Part shown: positions 34,653 through 44,169 of the stretch, piece by piece | How positions within the stretch are numbered: the first letter of the stretch is position 1 | How the letters are laid out: each line of letters begins with the position of its first letter | From: Anaerococcus lactolyticus ATCC 51172 | Lineage (GTDB): Bacteria > Bacillota > Clostridia > Tissierellales > Peptoniphilaceae | Assembly: GCF_000156575.1 (NCBI RefSeq) | Contig: NZ_GG666045.1 | Span: 59,504-123,503, forward strand | Length of the DNA stretch: 64,000 nt | Direction of reading: 5' to 3' | Notes under the pieces: model-generated | Seen by the model: only the letters and a program-made list of their open reading frames with translations | Told to the model about the DNA's origin: nothing | The model's database searches: none | Program-made: the position numbers and the translations under genes

Positions 34653-35349
34653 AACAAAATATGAAGAAGAGCTCATCCTCCTACAATTAAATGATAGTCA
34701 ATTTCCTATAGGTTCTTATTCTCATTCTTATGGACTTGAAAATTATATCCTAAAGAATTTGATTAGAGATTCGAAAGATACAAAAAAATATTTAATAAAC
34801 TATTTAAAAACTAGCTTCTATTATAATGACCTTTTAGCTGTGTATCTAGCTTACAATTATTTTATAGAAGGAAAAAAAGATGAGCTTTTAGATCTAAATA
34901 TAAGATTACAGGCTCAAAAAAGCCAAAAAGAATTAAGGGAAGCTTCAGAGAAGTTAGGCTCCAGACTTATATCGACAGTTCATAAGATGGACATAGCTAT
35001 GCCACCAAAATATTACGACTACCTAGATTATCATAAGAAAAATGACATTATCATCCATCACTCAGTCGCCTATGCTCTAATTACAGCAAGTCTTGATATT
35101 GATTTGACCGCATCTCTTTTGAGTTTTGCCTTTAATATGGCACAGAATCTAGTGATTACAGCGGTTAAGACCGTACCTATTAGCCAGTTTGATGGGCAGA
35201 AAATCTTATATGAAATCTATGACTTGATAATTGATTTAGTTACAAAGATAGATAAATTGGATGAGGAGTATTATTTTACTTCCTATCCAGGTGTAGAAGT
35301 TGCTTCAATGCAACATGAAGTATTATATTCAAGACTTTATATGTCTTAG
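34645..35349 (+). CDS. ureF: Urease accessory protein UreF
   Basis: 234 residues starting at ATG 34645 ([15 protein letters not shown]), inside the end of ureE; the frame extends upstream but only through the reading of the histidine-codon repeat. The all-helical protein has the family motifs [13 protein letters not shown] near residue 20 and the C-terminal segment [19 protein letters not shown]. UreF acts as a gate or GTPase modulator in the UreD-UreF-UreG complex that loads nickel into apo-urease. It is 8 bases before ureG. Confidence 0.92.
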   Translation: MNRTKYEEELILLQLNDSQFPIGSYSHSYGLENYILKNLIRDSKDTKKYLINYLKTSFYYNDLLAVYLAYNYFIEGKKDELLDLNIRLQAQKSQKELREASEKLGSRLISTVHKMDIAMPPKYYDYLDYHKKNDIIIHHSVAYALITASLDIDLTASLLSFAFNMAQNLVITAVKTVPISQFDGQKILYEIYDLIIDLVTKIDKLDEEYYFTSYPGVEVASMQHEVLYSRLYMS

Positions 35350-35357
35350 GGAGGCTT

Positions 35358-35969
35358 ATGGATTACGTAAAAATCGGTGTCGCAGGCCCTGTTGGTTGCG
35401 GTAAGACACATTTAATAGAAAAACTAGTAGAAGAATTCAAAAAAGATTACAAGGTAGCAGTAGTCACTAATGATATATATACAGAAGAAGATGCAAACTA
35501 CCTAAAAGATCAGGGAATTCTTGAAAGAGATAGGATAAGAGGAGTAGAAACTGGAGGATGTCCTCATACAGCTATAAGAGATGATGTTTCTATGAACCTT
35601 GAAGCTTGTGAGGATTTAGTCAGAAATTTTAAGGATATAGAAATGATCTTTATCGAAAGTGGTGGAGACAATCTATCAGCAACTTTTAGTCCTGACCTTG
35701 CAGATGCCACCATCTTTGTAATAGATGTAGCTGCAGGTGGGGATATACCAAGAAAAGGAGGCCCAGGAATTTTAAGATCAGACCTTCTTATCGTAAACAA
35801 AAAAGATTTAGCTCCTTATGTTGGCGTTGACCTTGAGGCTATGAGAAAGGATACCCTAGCCCAAAGAGGGGATCGTCCATTTATCTTTACTAATATCAAA
35901 AATGGCGATGGACTTAATGAGGTCTATGACTGGATAAGAAAGCATGTCTTGTTAGAAGATTTAAAATAA
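35358..35969 (+). CDS. ureG: Urease accessory protein UreG (GTPase)
   Basis: 203 residues, the usual length. P-loop GPVGCGKT at residues 10-17; the nickel-binding CPH motif lies in [15 protein letters not shown]; Walker B region [17 protein letters not shown]; base-recognition NKKDL. UreG dimerises on GTP and nickel and delivers the metal to urease. GGGAGG lies before the ATG. The stop overlaps the ureD start by 1 base (TAATG). Confidence 0.95.
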   Translation: MDYVKIGVAGPVGCGKTHLIEKLVEEFKKDYKVAVVTNDIYTEEDANYLKDQGILERDRIRGVETGGCPHTAIRDDVSMNLEACEDLVRNFKDIEMIFIESGGDNLSATFSPDLADATIFVIDVAAGGDIPRKGGPGILRSDLLIVNKKDLAPYVGVDLEAMRKDTLAQRGDRPFIFTNIKNGDGLNEVYDWIRKHVLLEDLK

Positions 35970-36784
35970 TGAAAAAAACATACGCAAGAGCCAGCAGATT
36001 ATATTTAGAGTTTGAAAATAAGGATGATACAACTATCCTAAAAGATATCTATAATTCGCCACCATTTCTACTTATGCATACATTTAAATATGGCGACTTT
36101 ACCAAGGCTATGATTATGAGCTCAAGCCCAGGTATCCTGGAAGGCGATATGCAAGAAGAAAAGTTCTATGCAAAAAAGAATAGCAAGGTCTTGCTTTCTT
36201 CTCAATCATATGAAAAAGTTTATAAGATGAATGAGAATTCTTTCGCAAGTCGTAAGGTTGAAATTCGTGGGGAAGAAAAATCTGACTTTATTTTTAAACT
36301 TTTACCAATGATTCTCTACAAGGATGCAGATTTTAGGGAGGATATCAAGGTCGATTTAGAAAAAGATGCCAGGCTTATTTTTTCTAACTGCTTTGTAGCT
36401 GGTAGAATTGGCAGGGGAGAAAGCTTTGAATTTAAAAGCTACAAGACTAATCTAGATATAAACCTTGATGGCAAACTTATCTATACCGAAAAAAACCTCA
36501 TAAGGCCAAGAGAACAAAATATAAATGAACTGGGTTTGATGGAAGGCTATGACCACTTTTTGTCAATGGTTGCTATAAATTTTTCCGATGAAAATAATAT
36601 AGGCGAGATTCGCAATATAATTGATAAGCATAGTTTAAAGAGAGGACTAAAAGGTGGGGCAAGTTACAGCTTTAGAAATGATATTCAAATTAGGATTTTG
36701 GGCAAGATGGGCCAGGATTTAATAGAATGTGAAAAAGAAATAATAGATTATTTGATTGAAAAAGGGGGAAGGATATGCATTTAG
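35969..36784 (+). CDS. ureD: Urease accessory protein UreD (UreH)
   Basis: 271 residues. Recognisable segments are [22 protein letters not shown] near residue 50, ANCF-type [13 protein letters not shown] near 140 and FSMVAINFS-like [12 protein letters not shown] near 195. UreD binds apo-urease and forms the scaffold through which nickel passes from UreG. The gene overlaps ureG by 1 base and ureA by 10. Sequence conservation in this family is low, but the position between ureG and ureA and these motifs settle the call. Confidence 0.9.
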   Translation: MKKTYARASRLYLEFENKDDTTILKDIYNSPPFLLMHTFKYGDFTKAMIMSSSPGILEGDMQEEKFYAKKNSKVLLSSQSYEKVYKMNENSFASRKVEIRGEEKSDFIFKLLPMILYKDADFREDIKVDLEKDARLIFSNCFVAGRIGRGESFEFKSYKTNLDINLDGKLIYTEKNLIRPREQNINELGLMEGYDHFLSMVAINFSDENNIGEIRNIIDKHSLKRGLKGGASYSFRNDIQIRILGKMGQDLIECEKEIIDYLIEKGGRICI

Positions 36785-37077
36785 TACCAAAAGATATTGA
36801 ACGCTTGATGATATTTACAGCTGGAGAAGTAGCCAGAAAGCGTAAAGAACGTGGACTTAAATTAAACTATCCTGAAGCAGTCGCTCTAATCAGTGCCGAG
36901 CTTTATGAAATGGCTCGTGATGGCAAGACTGTTTCAGATTTGATGCAAGAAGGCAGGAAGATTCTAACAAGGGATGATGTCATGGAAGGTGTCCCTGAAA
37001 TGATTAAGGATGTACAAATAGAAGCCACATTTCCTGATGGAACCAAGCTTGTAACAGTTCATCAACCAATAGTGTAG
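36775..37077 (+). CDS. ureA: Urease gamma subunit UreA
   Basis: 100 residues, exactly the usual gamma length. Typical segments: [37 protein letters not shown] and [22 protein letters not shown]. With beta and alpha it forms the (abc)3 urease that hydrolyses urea to ammonia and carbamate in the cytoplasm. It starts 10 bases inside ureD behind GGGGGAAGG, and ends 9 bases before ureB. In this operon the structural genes come after all four accessory genes. Confidence 0.96.
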   Translation: MHLVPKDIERLMIFTAGEVARKRKERGLKLNYPEAVALISAELYEMARDGKTVSDLMQEGRKILTRDDVMEGVPEMIKDVQIEATFPDGTKLVTVHQPIV

Positions 37078-37086
37078 GAGGCAAAA

Positions 37087-37470
37087 ATGATTCCAGGTGA
37101 AATTTTTTATAAAGATGATGATTTAATTTTAAATGAAGATTTCGAAGCTATTGAAATAAATGTAACAAATACTGGAGATAGGGCCGTACAAATCGGTTCA
37201 CATTTTCATTTTTTTGAAGTGAATAGATATTTGAAATTCGATCGTAGCATGGCCTTCGGCAAAAAGCTAGACATCCCTGCAGGAAATGCTATTAGATTTG
37301 AACCAGGTCAAACCCATAGGGTTAGATTAATTGATATTGGCGGAAATGGAAGGGTCATCGGCTTCAACGGACTCACTAATGGTGTAGCCCATGATATAAA
37401 AAAAGATGAAGCCATGAAAAACCTAATTCAAAAAGGCTACGCTAATATTAATAGTGATGGGGAGGAATAG
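37087..37470 (+). CDS. ureB: Urease beta subunit UreB
   Basis: 127 residues. It begins MIPGEIF and contains VTNTGDRAVQIGSHFHFFEVN, RYLKFDRSMAFGKKLDIPAGNA and RFEPGQTHRV, all beta-subunit hallmarks. It is slightly longer than the usual 100-110, with an extra C-terminal stretch (MKNLIQKGYANINSDGEE). AGGAGG precedes the ATG. Its stop is adjacent to the ureC ATG, with the ureC ribosome site GGGGAGG inside its last codons. Confidence 0.95.
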   Translation: MIPGEIFYKDDDLILNEDFEAIEINVTNTGDRAVQIGSHFHFFEVNRYLKFDRSMAFGKKLDIPAGNAIRFEPGQTHRVRLIDIGGNGRVIGFNGLTNGVAHDIKKDEAMKNLIQKGYANINSDGEE

Positions 37471-39192
37471 ATGTCATTTAAAATCTCAAGAGAAAAATAC
37501 GGGTCTATGTATGGGCCAACTACAGGCGATAAAGTTAGACTAGCAGATACAAATATTATAATAGAAATAGAAAAAGATTATGCAATTTATGGAGATGAAT
37601 CAATCTTTGGTGGCGGTAAGACTGTAAGAGATGGTATGAACCAATCATCAACTGCAAGCTATGCCTCAGGCACTTGCGATACAGTAATTACAAATGCGAT
37701 TATCCTAGACTATACTGGTATTTACAAAGCAGATATAGGAATTAGGGATGGTATTATTACAGGAATAGGCAAGTCAGGTAATCCTGATATGAACGATAAT
37801 GTCAACCCTGGTCTTGTAATAGGGGCAAGCACTGAAATAATCTCAGGTGAAAATAAAATCGTAACCGCTGGAGCAATTGACACCCACGTTCATTTTATAT
37901 CAGCCGATCAAGCAAATACAGCCCTAGCAGGAGGAACTACTACCCTAATCGGAGGCGGAACAGGCCCTGCTGATGGAACAAATGCTACAACCTGTACTCC
38001 AGGCCCTAACCACTTAGAAGCTATGCTAAAATCAGTCGAAGGATATCCAGTAAATGTTGGACTATTAGGTAAGGGTAACTGCTCAAGCAAAGAGCCACTT
38101 TATGAACAAATAAAAGCAGGAGCTTGTGGACTAAAGATTCATGAAGACTGGGGAGCAACAAGAGCCGTTATAAATGCCAGCCTTGAAGTTGCTGATGAGT
38201 ACGATATTGCAGTTGCTATCCATACCGACACCCTTAACGAAGGTGGTACAATCGAAGATACCCTAGATGCTATTGGAGGTAGAGCTATACATTTCTTCCA
38301 TACTGAGGGAGCAGGAGGAGGACATGCACCAGATCAAATAGTTGCAGCAGGATTTAATAATGTTTTTCCAGCATCAACAAATCCAACCATGCCTTTTACA
38401 ATAAATACATCAGATGAGCACTTGGATATGGTTATGGTTTGCCACAATCTTGACAAAACCATAGAAGAAGATGTAGCCTTTGCTGACTCAAGGATTAGAC
38501 CAGAAACAATAGCTGCAGAAGATGTCCTCCAAGACATGGGAGTATTCTCAATAATGTCTTCAGACTCTCAAGCCATGGGCAGAATTGGTGAAGTTGTTAT
38601 GAGAACTTGGCAAACAGCCTCAAAGATGAAAGACCAACGTGGAGCTCTTAAAGAAGATGAAGGAAATAATAACGATAACTTTAGGGCCAAAAGATATGTA
38701 GCCAAATACACTATAAATCCAGCCATAGCCCACGGAGTATCTGAATATATTGGTTCAATCGAAGTTGGTAAACGTGCAGACCTAGTCCTTTGGGAGCCAA
38801 AATTCTTTGGAGTTCGCCCAAAACAAATCCTAAAAAATGGTCTAATAATAATGGCACCGTCAGGAGATCCAAACGCATCCATACCAACACCACAACCTGT
38901 AATATACAGAAGAATGTATGCGGCCATTGGTGGAGGAATCGGTAATTCTTGTTTTACCTTCGTCTCAAAAGCCTCCTATGAATCAGGCATAAAAGAAAAA
39001 CTAGACCTAAAAAGAATGGTACTACCTGTTCATAATTGTAGAAACATCGGCAAAAAAGATATGAAACTAAATTCCGAAACTCCAAACATCAAGGTAGACC
39101 CAGAAACTTACGAAGTAACAATTGAAGGAAAGAAAATCACATGTGATCCAGTAGACAAGGTCGCCCTAGGTCAATTATATAACCTATTTTAA
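37471..39192 (+). CDS. ureC: Urease alpha subunit UreC (catalytic)
   Basis: 573 residues. Every active-site residue is present at the expected spacing: nickel ligands H139 and H141 (DTHVH), carbamylated K222 (GLKIHEDWG), H251 (HTDTLNE), H277 (HFFHTEG) and D365 (SSDSQAMG). The mobile flap has C324 and H325 (MVCHNLDKT). Numbers run five ahead of the Klebsiella protein. It hydrolyses urea using two nickel ions. It is the last gene of the operon, with a terminator 21 bases on. The enzyme looks fully functional and would release ammonia for nitrogen supply or acid defence. Confidence 0.97.
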   Translation: MSFKISREKYGSMYGPTTGDKVRLADTNIIIEIEKDYAIYGDESIFGGGKTVRDGMNQSSTASYASGTCDTVITNAIILDYTGIYKADIGIRDGIITGIGKSGNPDMNDNVNPGLVIGASTEIISGENKIVTAGAIDTHVHFISADQANTALAGGTTTLIGGGTGPADGTNATTCTPGPNHLEAMLKSVEGYPVNVGLLGKGNCSSKEPLYEQIKAGACGLKIHEDWGATRAVINASLEVADEYDIAVAIHTDTLNEGGTIEDTLDAIGGRAIHFFHTEGAGGGHAPDQIVAAGFNNVFPASTNPTMPFTINTSDEHLDMVMVCHNLDKTIEEDVAFADSRIRPETIAAEDVLQDMGVFSIMSSDSQAMGRIGEVVMRTWQTASKMKDQRGALKEDEGNNNDNFRAKRYVAKYTINPAIAHGVSEYIGSIEVGKRADLVLWEPKFFGVRPKQILKNGLIIMAPSGDPNASIPTPQPVIYRRMYAAIGGGIGNSCFTFVSKASYESGIKEKLDLKRMVLPVHNCRNIGKKDMKLNSETPNIKVDPETYEVTIEGKKITCDPVDKVALGQLYNLF

Positions 39193-39212
39193 AATAAATA
39201 TTAGAGCTTAAC

Positions 39213-39254
39213 AAGAACCCCAAAATCCTTACTAGGGATGGAGGGGTTCTTTTA
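39213..39254 (+). terminator. Rho-independent terminator after ureC
   Basis: AAGAACCCC pairs perfectly with GGGGTTCTT, with an inner ATCC/GGAT pairing, followed by TTTTA. Confidence 0.85.
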
Positions 39255-39493
39255 TGCCCAAAAGCTCAAAAGAATCTAAAGTATAAATAGCTTAGAAAGA
39301 TGATAAAAAAATATTTTTGGCATAGTATATATAAGCAGGCCGACAACTCTATTGAGGTTAAGATTCTAATGGAGGTTATTAAAGTGTTAATGTAGATTAG
39401 TGTAAATAATATTCTAAAAAGGATATAATAACTACAAACAGATCTTTTAAATACTAGTAGAATCTGTATTCTATTTTAAAGTAGGGGAATAAA
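39255..39493. other. Intergenic, no gene seen
   Basis: AT-rich DNA between the urease terminator and the next gene. GTAGGGGAAT just before 39494 is a weak ribosome site. No clear operator. Confidence 0.35.
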
Positions 39494-40519
39494 ATGAAGA
39501 AAAAATTTTTTAGAATCTTTTCAATAGTTATTATTTTAGTGGTTTTAGTTTTTATTCTTAGAATATATAATGACCATAAGTATAAAGATAACAATGCTTT
39601 GAAATTTCCTGAATATTTTAAGGATGTTACTAATATAAGTCTATATCCTACAGATATTGATGGAGTTAATGTAACTTATGTGGATGAGGGTAGAATGCAA
39701 GGCTTTAGATTTGTACCTAAGGAAAAATCACATAAGGGTCTTGTAATTTGTTTTGGAGGTTCTGAAGGAAGCCCAAATTTTGAAAATGCTGAGCTATTAG
39801 CAAAAGAAGGCTATGAAACTCTTGCTCTATTTATGTTTGGCATGAAGAACCAAGAACAGACTTTGAGAAAAATTCCCTTAGAACAATTTGAAGATGTTAT
39901 AGGTTATATAAATAGAAATATAAAAGACAGTAAACCGATAAGTGTTTTGGGAGCGTCAAAAGGTGCAGAATATGCCCTTAATTTGGCTAGCAAATATCCT
40001 GAAATAGATAATTTAATTTTGATGGCACCTTCATCTTATAATTTTGCTGGTCTAGATTTTAAAGATTATGGTTCATCATGGACCTATAAAGGAGAGGAAC
40101 TTCCATATATAGATATTAAAAAATCATCATTTAACTCATTTTTAAAAAATATTATTGTTCCAGCTATTATTAAAAGTCCTATTAGTTTTAAAGAAACTTA
40201 TAATAGTGCAATAGAAAAAGACTCCTCAAGTCGAGAAAAACTAATACCAGTCAAAAATATTAAGGCAAATATATTAATGATAGCAGGCGAGGATGATTTG
40301 ATGTGGGATAGCCTTGCCATGGCAAATAAAATAAAAGAACAAAACCCTAAGGCAAAGATTTATTCATATAAAGGAGCAGGGCATATATTTGCAGGCAATG
40401 GTATTTTAGATTTAGGGAAAATTATAGTTGCAACAGGTGGAACAGCTGAAGGCAATGAAAAAGCAAGAAGTGAATCAAGAAAAGCTATTGATGCTTTCTT
40501 AAAAGAAAATCATAAATAA
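39494..40519 (+). CDS. Membrane-anchored alpha/beta hydrolase, BAAT/acyl-CoA thioesterase C-terminal type
   Basis: 341 residues. A single N-terminal helix (residues 7-24) anchors or secretes the protein; the catalytic domain follows. The nucleophile elbow is GASKGAE (Ser near 154), as in the BAAT C-terminal family, with later acid and histidine candidates in AGEDDLMW and KGAGHIF. Those enzymes act on acyl-CoA or bile-acid thioesters, but bacterial members have varied, mostly unknown substrates. It stands alone, with a terminator after it. The closing segment with NEKARSESRKAIDAFL is typical of this family. Confidence 0.78.
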   Translation: MKKKFFRIFSIVIILVVLVFILRIYNDHKYKDNNALKFPEYFKDVTNISLYPTDIDGVNVTYVDEGRMQGFRFVPKEKSHKGLVICFGGSEGSPNFENAELLAKEGYETLALFMFGMKNQEQTLRKIPLEQFEDVIGYINRNIKDSKPISVLGASKGAEYALNLASKYPEIDNLILMAPSSYNFAGLDFKDYGSSWTYKGEELPYIDIKKSSFNSFLKNIIVPAIIKSPISFKETYNSAIEKDSSSREKLIPVKNIKANILMIAGEDDLMWDSLAMANKIKEQNPKAKIYSYKGAGHIFAGNGILDLGKIIVATGGTAEGNEKARSESRKAIDAFLKENHK

Positions 40520-40540
40520 TAAAATACTTGGGTATTTAAG

Positions 40541-40574
40541 GACGGTAGAAATTTAAAATCTATCGTCTTTTTTT
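40541..40574 (+). terminator. Rho-independent terminator
   Basis: GACGGTAGA pairs with TCTATCGTC (one G-T pair) over a 9-base loop, then seven T residues. Confidence 0.85.
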
Positions 40575-40932
40575 CGTGTGAAAATGGAAAGAGGATATCT
40601 GTAAGTAAATGAATTTAAAAAATATATAAAAGACAAAGCTTGAAGTAATGTAAATGTTTGAATAAAAAATTTGCAAATGCTTAAATGACATTAATGACTA
40701 ATAAACTCATGTTAATCATTTTCAAAATATATACGGTAAGGAATTATGTCTAAATAGAGTGAACTTTATAGTAATATTTAATGAGTATAAGAGATAATAA
40801 CTAATATCAACAATATATTTGGTATAATATTATAAAGAGTAGACGAATAATAAATAACTTATCTTATTAATGATGGATAATATGATTAATATAAATATCA
40901 GTAAAGTGAATTATTTAAAGGAAGTGTTTAAA
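40575..40932. other. Intergenic, no gene seen
   Basis: About 360 AT-rich bases. A possible -10 (TATAAT-like, GGTATAATATT near 40825) precedes the methyltransferase gene. Nothing else is recognised. Confidence 0.35.
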
Positions 40933-41553
40933 ATGATTGATAAAGGTAATAAAAATTTTTGGGATAGATTTGCTAAGCTATATGCACCTTTTATGAAAAA
41001 AGATCAAGGGGTATATGATGAAGTTTGTGAATACATTCTTCCTTATCTGAAAAAAGACATGGATGTGCTTGAACTTGCTTGTGGTTCAGGGCAATTTTCT
41101 TTTGCACTTTCAAAGAAGACTAAGAGTTGGATTGGTACAGATTTTTCTGAACAAATGATTATTGAAGCTAAAAAGCGTGGAGAATATGAAAACCTTATCT
41201 TTGAAACAGCTGATGCAACTGATTTATCCTACGCTAATGAAAAATTCGATTGTGTGTTAATTGCCAATGCACTTCATATTATGCCAAATCCAGAATGTGC
41301 GATGAAAGAAATATACAGGGTTTTAAAGCCTAACGGCACTTTACTTGCTCCTAATTTTTTATGGACAGAGGGTAAAGAAAGAAAAATTATTAAGACTTTG
41401 ATGTCTGTTCTGGGATTTAAGATGTATCAAGAATGGAATAAAAATCAATTTGAAGATTTTGTTGAAAAACATGGGTTTTCGGTAGTTGAAATCAAATTGG
41501 TATATGGAGGTTTGGCACCGATTGGGGTGATGATTGCCCAAAAATATTCTTAA
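40933..41553 (+). CDS. Class I SAM-dependent methyltransferase
   Basis: 206 residues from ATG 40933, eight bases after AAAGGAAG; upstream in-frame ATGs lack a ribosome site. The SAM-binding motif I is VLELACGSGQFSF near residue 46. Later motifs are DFSEQMI, ADATDLSYANEKFD and NALHIMPNPECAMKEIYRVLKPNG. This is the UbiE/COQ5-like Methyltransf_11 type. The substrate is unknown. It stands alone between AT-rich gaps. Confidence 0.85.
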   Translation: MIDKGNKNFWDRFAKLYAPFMKKDQGVYDEVCEYILPYLKKDMDVLELACGSGQFSFALSKKTKSWIGTDFSEQMIIEAKKRGEYENLIFETADATDLSYANEKFDCVLIANALHIMPNPECAMKEIYRVLKPNGTLLAPNFLWTEGKERKIIKTLMSVLGFKMYQEWNKNQFEDFVEKHGFSVVEIKLVYGGLAPIGVMIAQKYS

Positions 41554-41975
41554 GAGATTTTGTATTTGTAAAAAAGAATTGCAATGGGAATAATAGACAA
41601 TATTTATGGTCTATGTATCTATAAAGTTATATTTATTTTGTGAATTTTCACTTGGTGAATCAATACTTATGATATTGGAATCGTGCATAGTTTTCGGTTT
41701 ATCAAAATGAGATATTCTTAGTGCAATATTTAAAATTACGATAAGGTATAGGGATGATATCTTAGAGTTCTCACCTTCAATTAGCATAAAGGACAAATCT
41801 ATGATGGCTCCAGATAGAGTTACAGACGCTGAAAAAATCTTTGATTAGGATAAGCTAGTTCAAAAAGGCACTTATCCTTACACAATTTATGAAATAATGA
41901 AATTCATAATGGGTATGGGTTGTTCTATACATTTGTATTGAGAATTGATATAAACAATATTTGAAAGGATATGTT
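41554..41975. other. Intergenic with degenerate coding remnants
   Basis: Short plus-strand frames separated by stops, for example SMMAPDRVTDAEKIFD, stop, DKLVQKGTYPYTIYEIMKFIM (41797-41940), look like a decayed gene that I cannot identify. No full gene is supported on either strand. Confidence 0.35.
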
Positions 41976-42782
41976 ATGGTACAAATTGTTGAAATAGAAG
42001 ATTATAAAAATAAAAAGAAAAAAATTCATGACCTCAAAAAAGACTTAGAAAATCTTATTTTTGAAAGGGACAATCTTTTGTATGTAGTTTGTGAAAATAT
42101 TCAAACTTCCTATATGTTAACTTTTGGAAGCCTTACTTATAGGGTAAATAAGGCCTTTAACGAATATTTACGTTTGCGTAGAAAAAAATCCCTTATTCAA
42201 GCAAGGATAAACCGACAAGAAAAAATAGACCTTGGAGAAATTGAGAAAAAGCTTGATATAGAATTTCATGACTACAAAGAGAAACTCCAAGACACTGTTT
42301 CTCAATTAAAGGCTGCACTGGAACATTCAAGAGCAAAAGCCTTATCTGAGGAAGATACGGCTTTAATAAAAAAAATATATAAGAAAATTGTAAAGAAAAT
42401 CCATCCCGATATAAATCAAAATATCACAGACAAAGAAAAAGAATTGTTTGTTGCCTCAACAGAATCATATAAAAATGGTGATTTAAATACCTTGCAGATT
42501 ATATATACAATTGTAACTAGTGGAGAAATAGAGGATGATGAATCTTTATCCCTTAAATCTATGGAAGAGGAAATAGAAAGGCTAGAAGATTTAATTGCGA
42601 AAATTAAAAGCAGTATTAAAACAATAAAATCAATCCCTCCCTATTCTTGGCGAATTTATGTTGAGGACGAAGAGAAAAAAGCAGAAAAGCTTAATGAACT
42701 AAAAGAAATGTTGAAATCTTACAAGCAAGCAATAAGAACTCAGGAAGAATACATTAAAGAATTATTAGAGGATAAAAAATGA
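41976..42782 (+). CDS. J-domain-like coiled-coil protein
   Basis: 268 residues from ATG 41976, six bases after GAAAGGA. Long charged helices (5-125 and 190-268) flank a central J-like segment of about 50 residues. The HPD motif of DnaJ proteins is present: IKKIYKKIVKKIHPDINQN. In true J-proteins HPD stimulates the ATPase of DnaK. There is no zinc-finger or Gly/Phe region, so this is a specialised J-protein. It overlaps the HIRAN gene by 4 bases and forms a three-gene unit whose task is unknown. Confidence 0.7.
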   Translation: MVQIVEIEDYKNKKKKIHDLKKDLENLIFERDNLLYVVCENIQTSYMLTFGSLTYRVNKAFNEYLRLRRKKSLIQARINRQEKIDLGEIEKKLDIEFHDYKEKLQDTVSQLKAALEHSRAKALSEEDTALIKKIYKKIVKKIHPDINQNITDKEKELFVASTESYKNGDLNTLQIIYTIVTSGEIEDDESLSLKSMEEEIERLEDLIAKIKSSIKTIKSIPPYSWRIYVEDEEKKAEKLNELKEMLKSYKQAIRTQEEYIKELLEDKK

Positions 42783-43180
42783 CTGATTTAATAAAAAAAG
42801 ATCAAAATAATCTAATTGATTATCTTGTAAATACTGGTGGAGAGATAGATATACCAAGGCCTTTTGAGCAGGATATTTATCTTTTCGATACCTATGTGGC
42901 AGGAACAACCCATGTTGAAGGCATTGAAGGAATATACTCAACATTAAAGATTGAAGATAAATTGGTTTTTTATCGAGAAATTGAAAATGAGCACGATCCC
43001 CAGGCAATCAGAATAGAAACCCTTGGAAAAGAAAAAATTGGCTATGTACCTCGCCAAGACAATGTAGTATTTTCAAGGCTCATGGATGCTGGGAAAGTTC
43101 TTTTTGCAAAAGTAATGGAAAAGGAAATGCGTGGTAAGTGGGCAAGGATAAAAATTAAGATCTACCTTCATGAAAGTTAG
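42779..43180 (+). CDS. HIRAN domain protein
   Basis: 133 residues. Residues 40-130 match the HIRAN domain: FDTYVAGTTHVEG, LVFYREIENEHDPQAIRI (the conserved N-x-DPxA-like segment), GYVPRQDNVVFSRLMDAGK. HIRAN domains, best known from the helicase HLTF, bind free 3' ends of single-stranded DNA; stand-alone bacterial copies are uncharacterised. Its start overlaps the J-domain gene by 4 bases, so the two are co-translated, and an unknown gene follows 6 bases later. Confidence 0.8.
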   Translation: MTDLIKKDQNNLIDYLVNTGGEIDIPRPFEQDIYLFDTYVAGTTHVEGIEGIYSTLKIEDKLVFYREIENEHDPQAIRIETLGKEKIGYVPRQDNVVFSRLMDAGKVLFAKVMEKEMRGKWARIKIKIYLHES

Positions 43181-43186
43181 GGCAAA

Positions 43187-43792
43187 ATGTATTATAATTA
43201 CGAATGGATTGGCGATAATATTTGTATAAAAGATAGCCATGTTATGAATTTTGAACCCATATCTGGAAATAATGCTTTTATTATCTCACACCATGTGAGG
43301 GATAAATTAAAAATAGAGAGGGGCGTTAAAAGCTTATTAGAAAATGGCTTTAGGTATTTTAATATTTTTGGCGAATTTTCTGATTTATGGGCGAAAGCCA
43401 TTTCTATAAGGAGTAAAACAAGTAATAAAATAAAAATAGAATCAAGTAAGATTGAAATGTCAAGGATGGTTTATGATTTGGCAATGATGAAAGTTTTAAA
43501 ACCAGATTTGACCAACTATGTAATTTCAGATGATGAATATTTTACAGAGTATTTAGTAGAAGACTTAGAGAAAATCATTTCTGGGAAAAGTACTTTTACT
43601 CCTTACGATTGGAAAGAATTTAAAGAAGGCTTTGAATTTTCATATAATAAGAAAGATGCGATAATAAGTGTTTCTAAGGATATAGTTATAGGATTTTTAG
43701 GAGATGAAAAAACTTTCGATACTATCAATGATGCCTTTTATTATAAAGTATTTGATGGTAAAAGTTTGTACGAAATTTGGGAAGAAATATAA
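43187..43792 (+). CDS. Unknown protein, third gene of the J-domain/HIRAN unit
   Basis: 201 residues, soluble, acidic C-terminal half, no signal or membrane segment. I do not recognise the family with confidence; it may belong to a DUF such as DUF4299. Noticeable segments are NGFRYFNIFGEFSDLW near residue 53 and the ending FDTINDAFYYKVFDGKSLYEIW. It follows the HIRAN gene by 6 bases and a terminator lies after it, so it closes the unit. It probably functions with the two preceding proteins. Confidence 0.6.
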   Translation: MYYNYEWIGDNICIKDSHVMNFEPISGNNAFIISHHVRDKLKIERGVKSLLENGFRYFNIFGEFSDLWAKAISIRSKTSNKIKIESSKIEMSRMVYDLAMMKVLKPDLTNYVISDDEYFTEYLVEDLEKIISGKSTFTPYDWKEFKEGFEFSYNKKDAIISVSKDIVIGFLGDEKTFDTINDAFYYKVFDGKSLYEIWEEI

Positions 43793-43823
43793 AGAAAAAT
43801 TTTTATTATTATAATAGAAGAAA

Positions 43824-43870
43824 CCTAGTTTGTTTACTTTTGAAGTTGATTAAACTAGGCTTTATTTTTA
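43824..43870 (+). terminator. Rho-independent terminator
   Basis: CCTAGTTT pairs with AAACTAGG across a 20-base loop, followed by CTTTATTTTTA. Confidence 0.75.
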
Positions 43871-43878
43871 AGTACAAA

Positions 43879-43940
43879 TGTAAAGTAAACTTGACATATG
43901 AAATAAAAGGACTTATAATAAATGTAAAGCTAGCTTGTCA
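43879..43940 (+). promoter_or_regulatory. Promoter flanked by two XRE operators
   Basis: TTGACA (43891-43896), 17 bases, TATAAT (43914-43919) form a near-perfect promoter. Two imperfect palindromes, TGTAAAGTAAACTTGACA (43879-43896) and TGTAAAGCTAGCTTGTCA (43923-43940), cover the -35 box and the start region, 44 bases apart. They are direct repeats of one another and lie just before the XRE gene, so autorepression is very likely. Confidence 0.75.
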
Positions 43941-43956
43941 TAGGAGGTAGATAAAT

Positions 43957-44169
43957 GTGAAAAATAGGTTGGAAGAGATTCGCAAACATAAGGGGATTAC
44001 TCAGGAAGAATTGGCGAAGATTCTTGAAGTATCAAGGCAAACTGTGGGATCTCTAGAAAATGGGAGATATAATCCGTCAATTATTTTGGCATTTAAGATT
44101 GCAAGATATTTTGAAATGGCCATTGAAGATATTTTTATCTACGAGGAGGAGAATGTCAATGAAGAATAA
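43957..44169 (+). CDS. XRE family HTH regulator (small, YozG-like)
   Basis: 70 residues starting at GTG 43957, nine bases after AGGAGG; the ATG two bases upstream is in another frame and meets a stop at once. Nearly the whole protein is a Cro/C1 helix-turn-helix (ITQEELAKILEVSRQTVGSLENGRYNPS). Its C-terminal ten residues are acidic. It overlaps the following membrane-protein gene by 11 bases, a common pairing in Firmicutes. The twin palindromes upstream are its likely binding sites. Confidence 0.88.
   Translation: MKNRLEEIRKHKGITQEELAKILEVSRQTVGSLENGRYNPSIILAFKIARYFEMAIEDIFIYEEENVNEE

Noticed and set aside
37908-38927. Long antisense open frames opposite ureC
   Set aside because: They are shadows of a highly conserved gene with strong codon bias; no ribosome site or known family on the minus strand.
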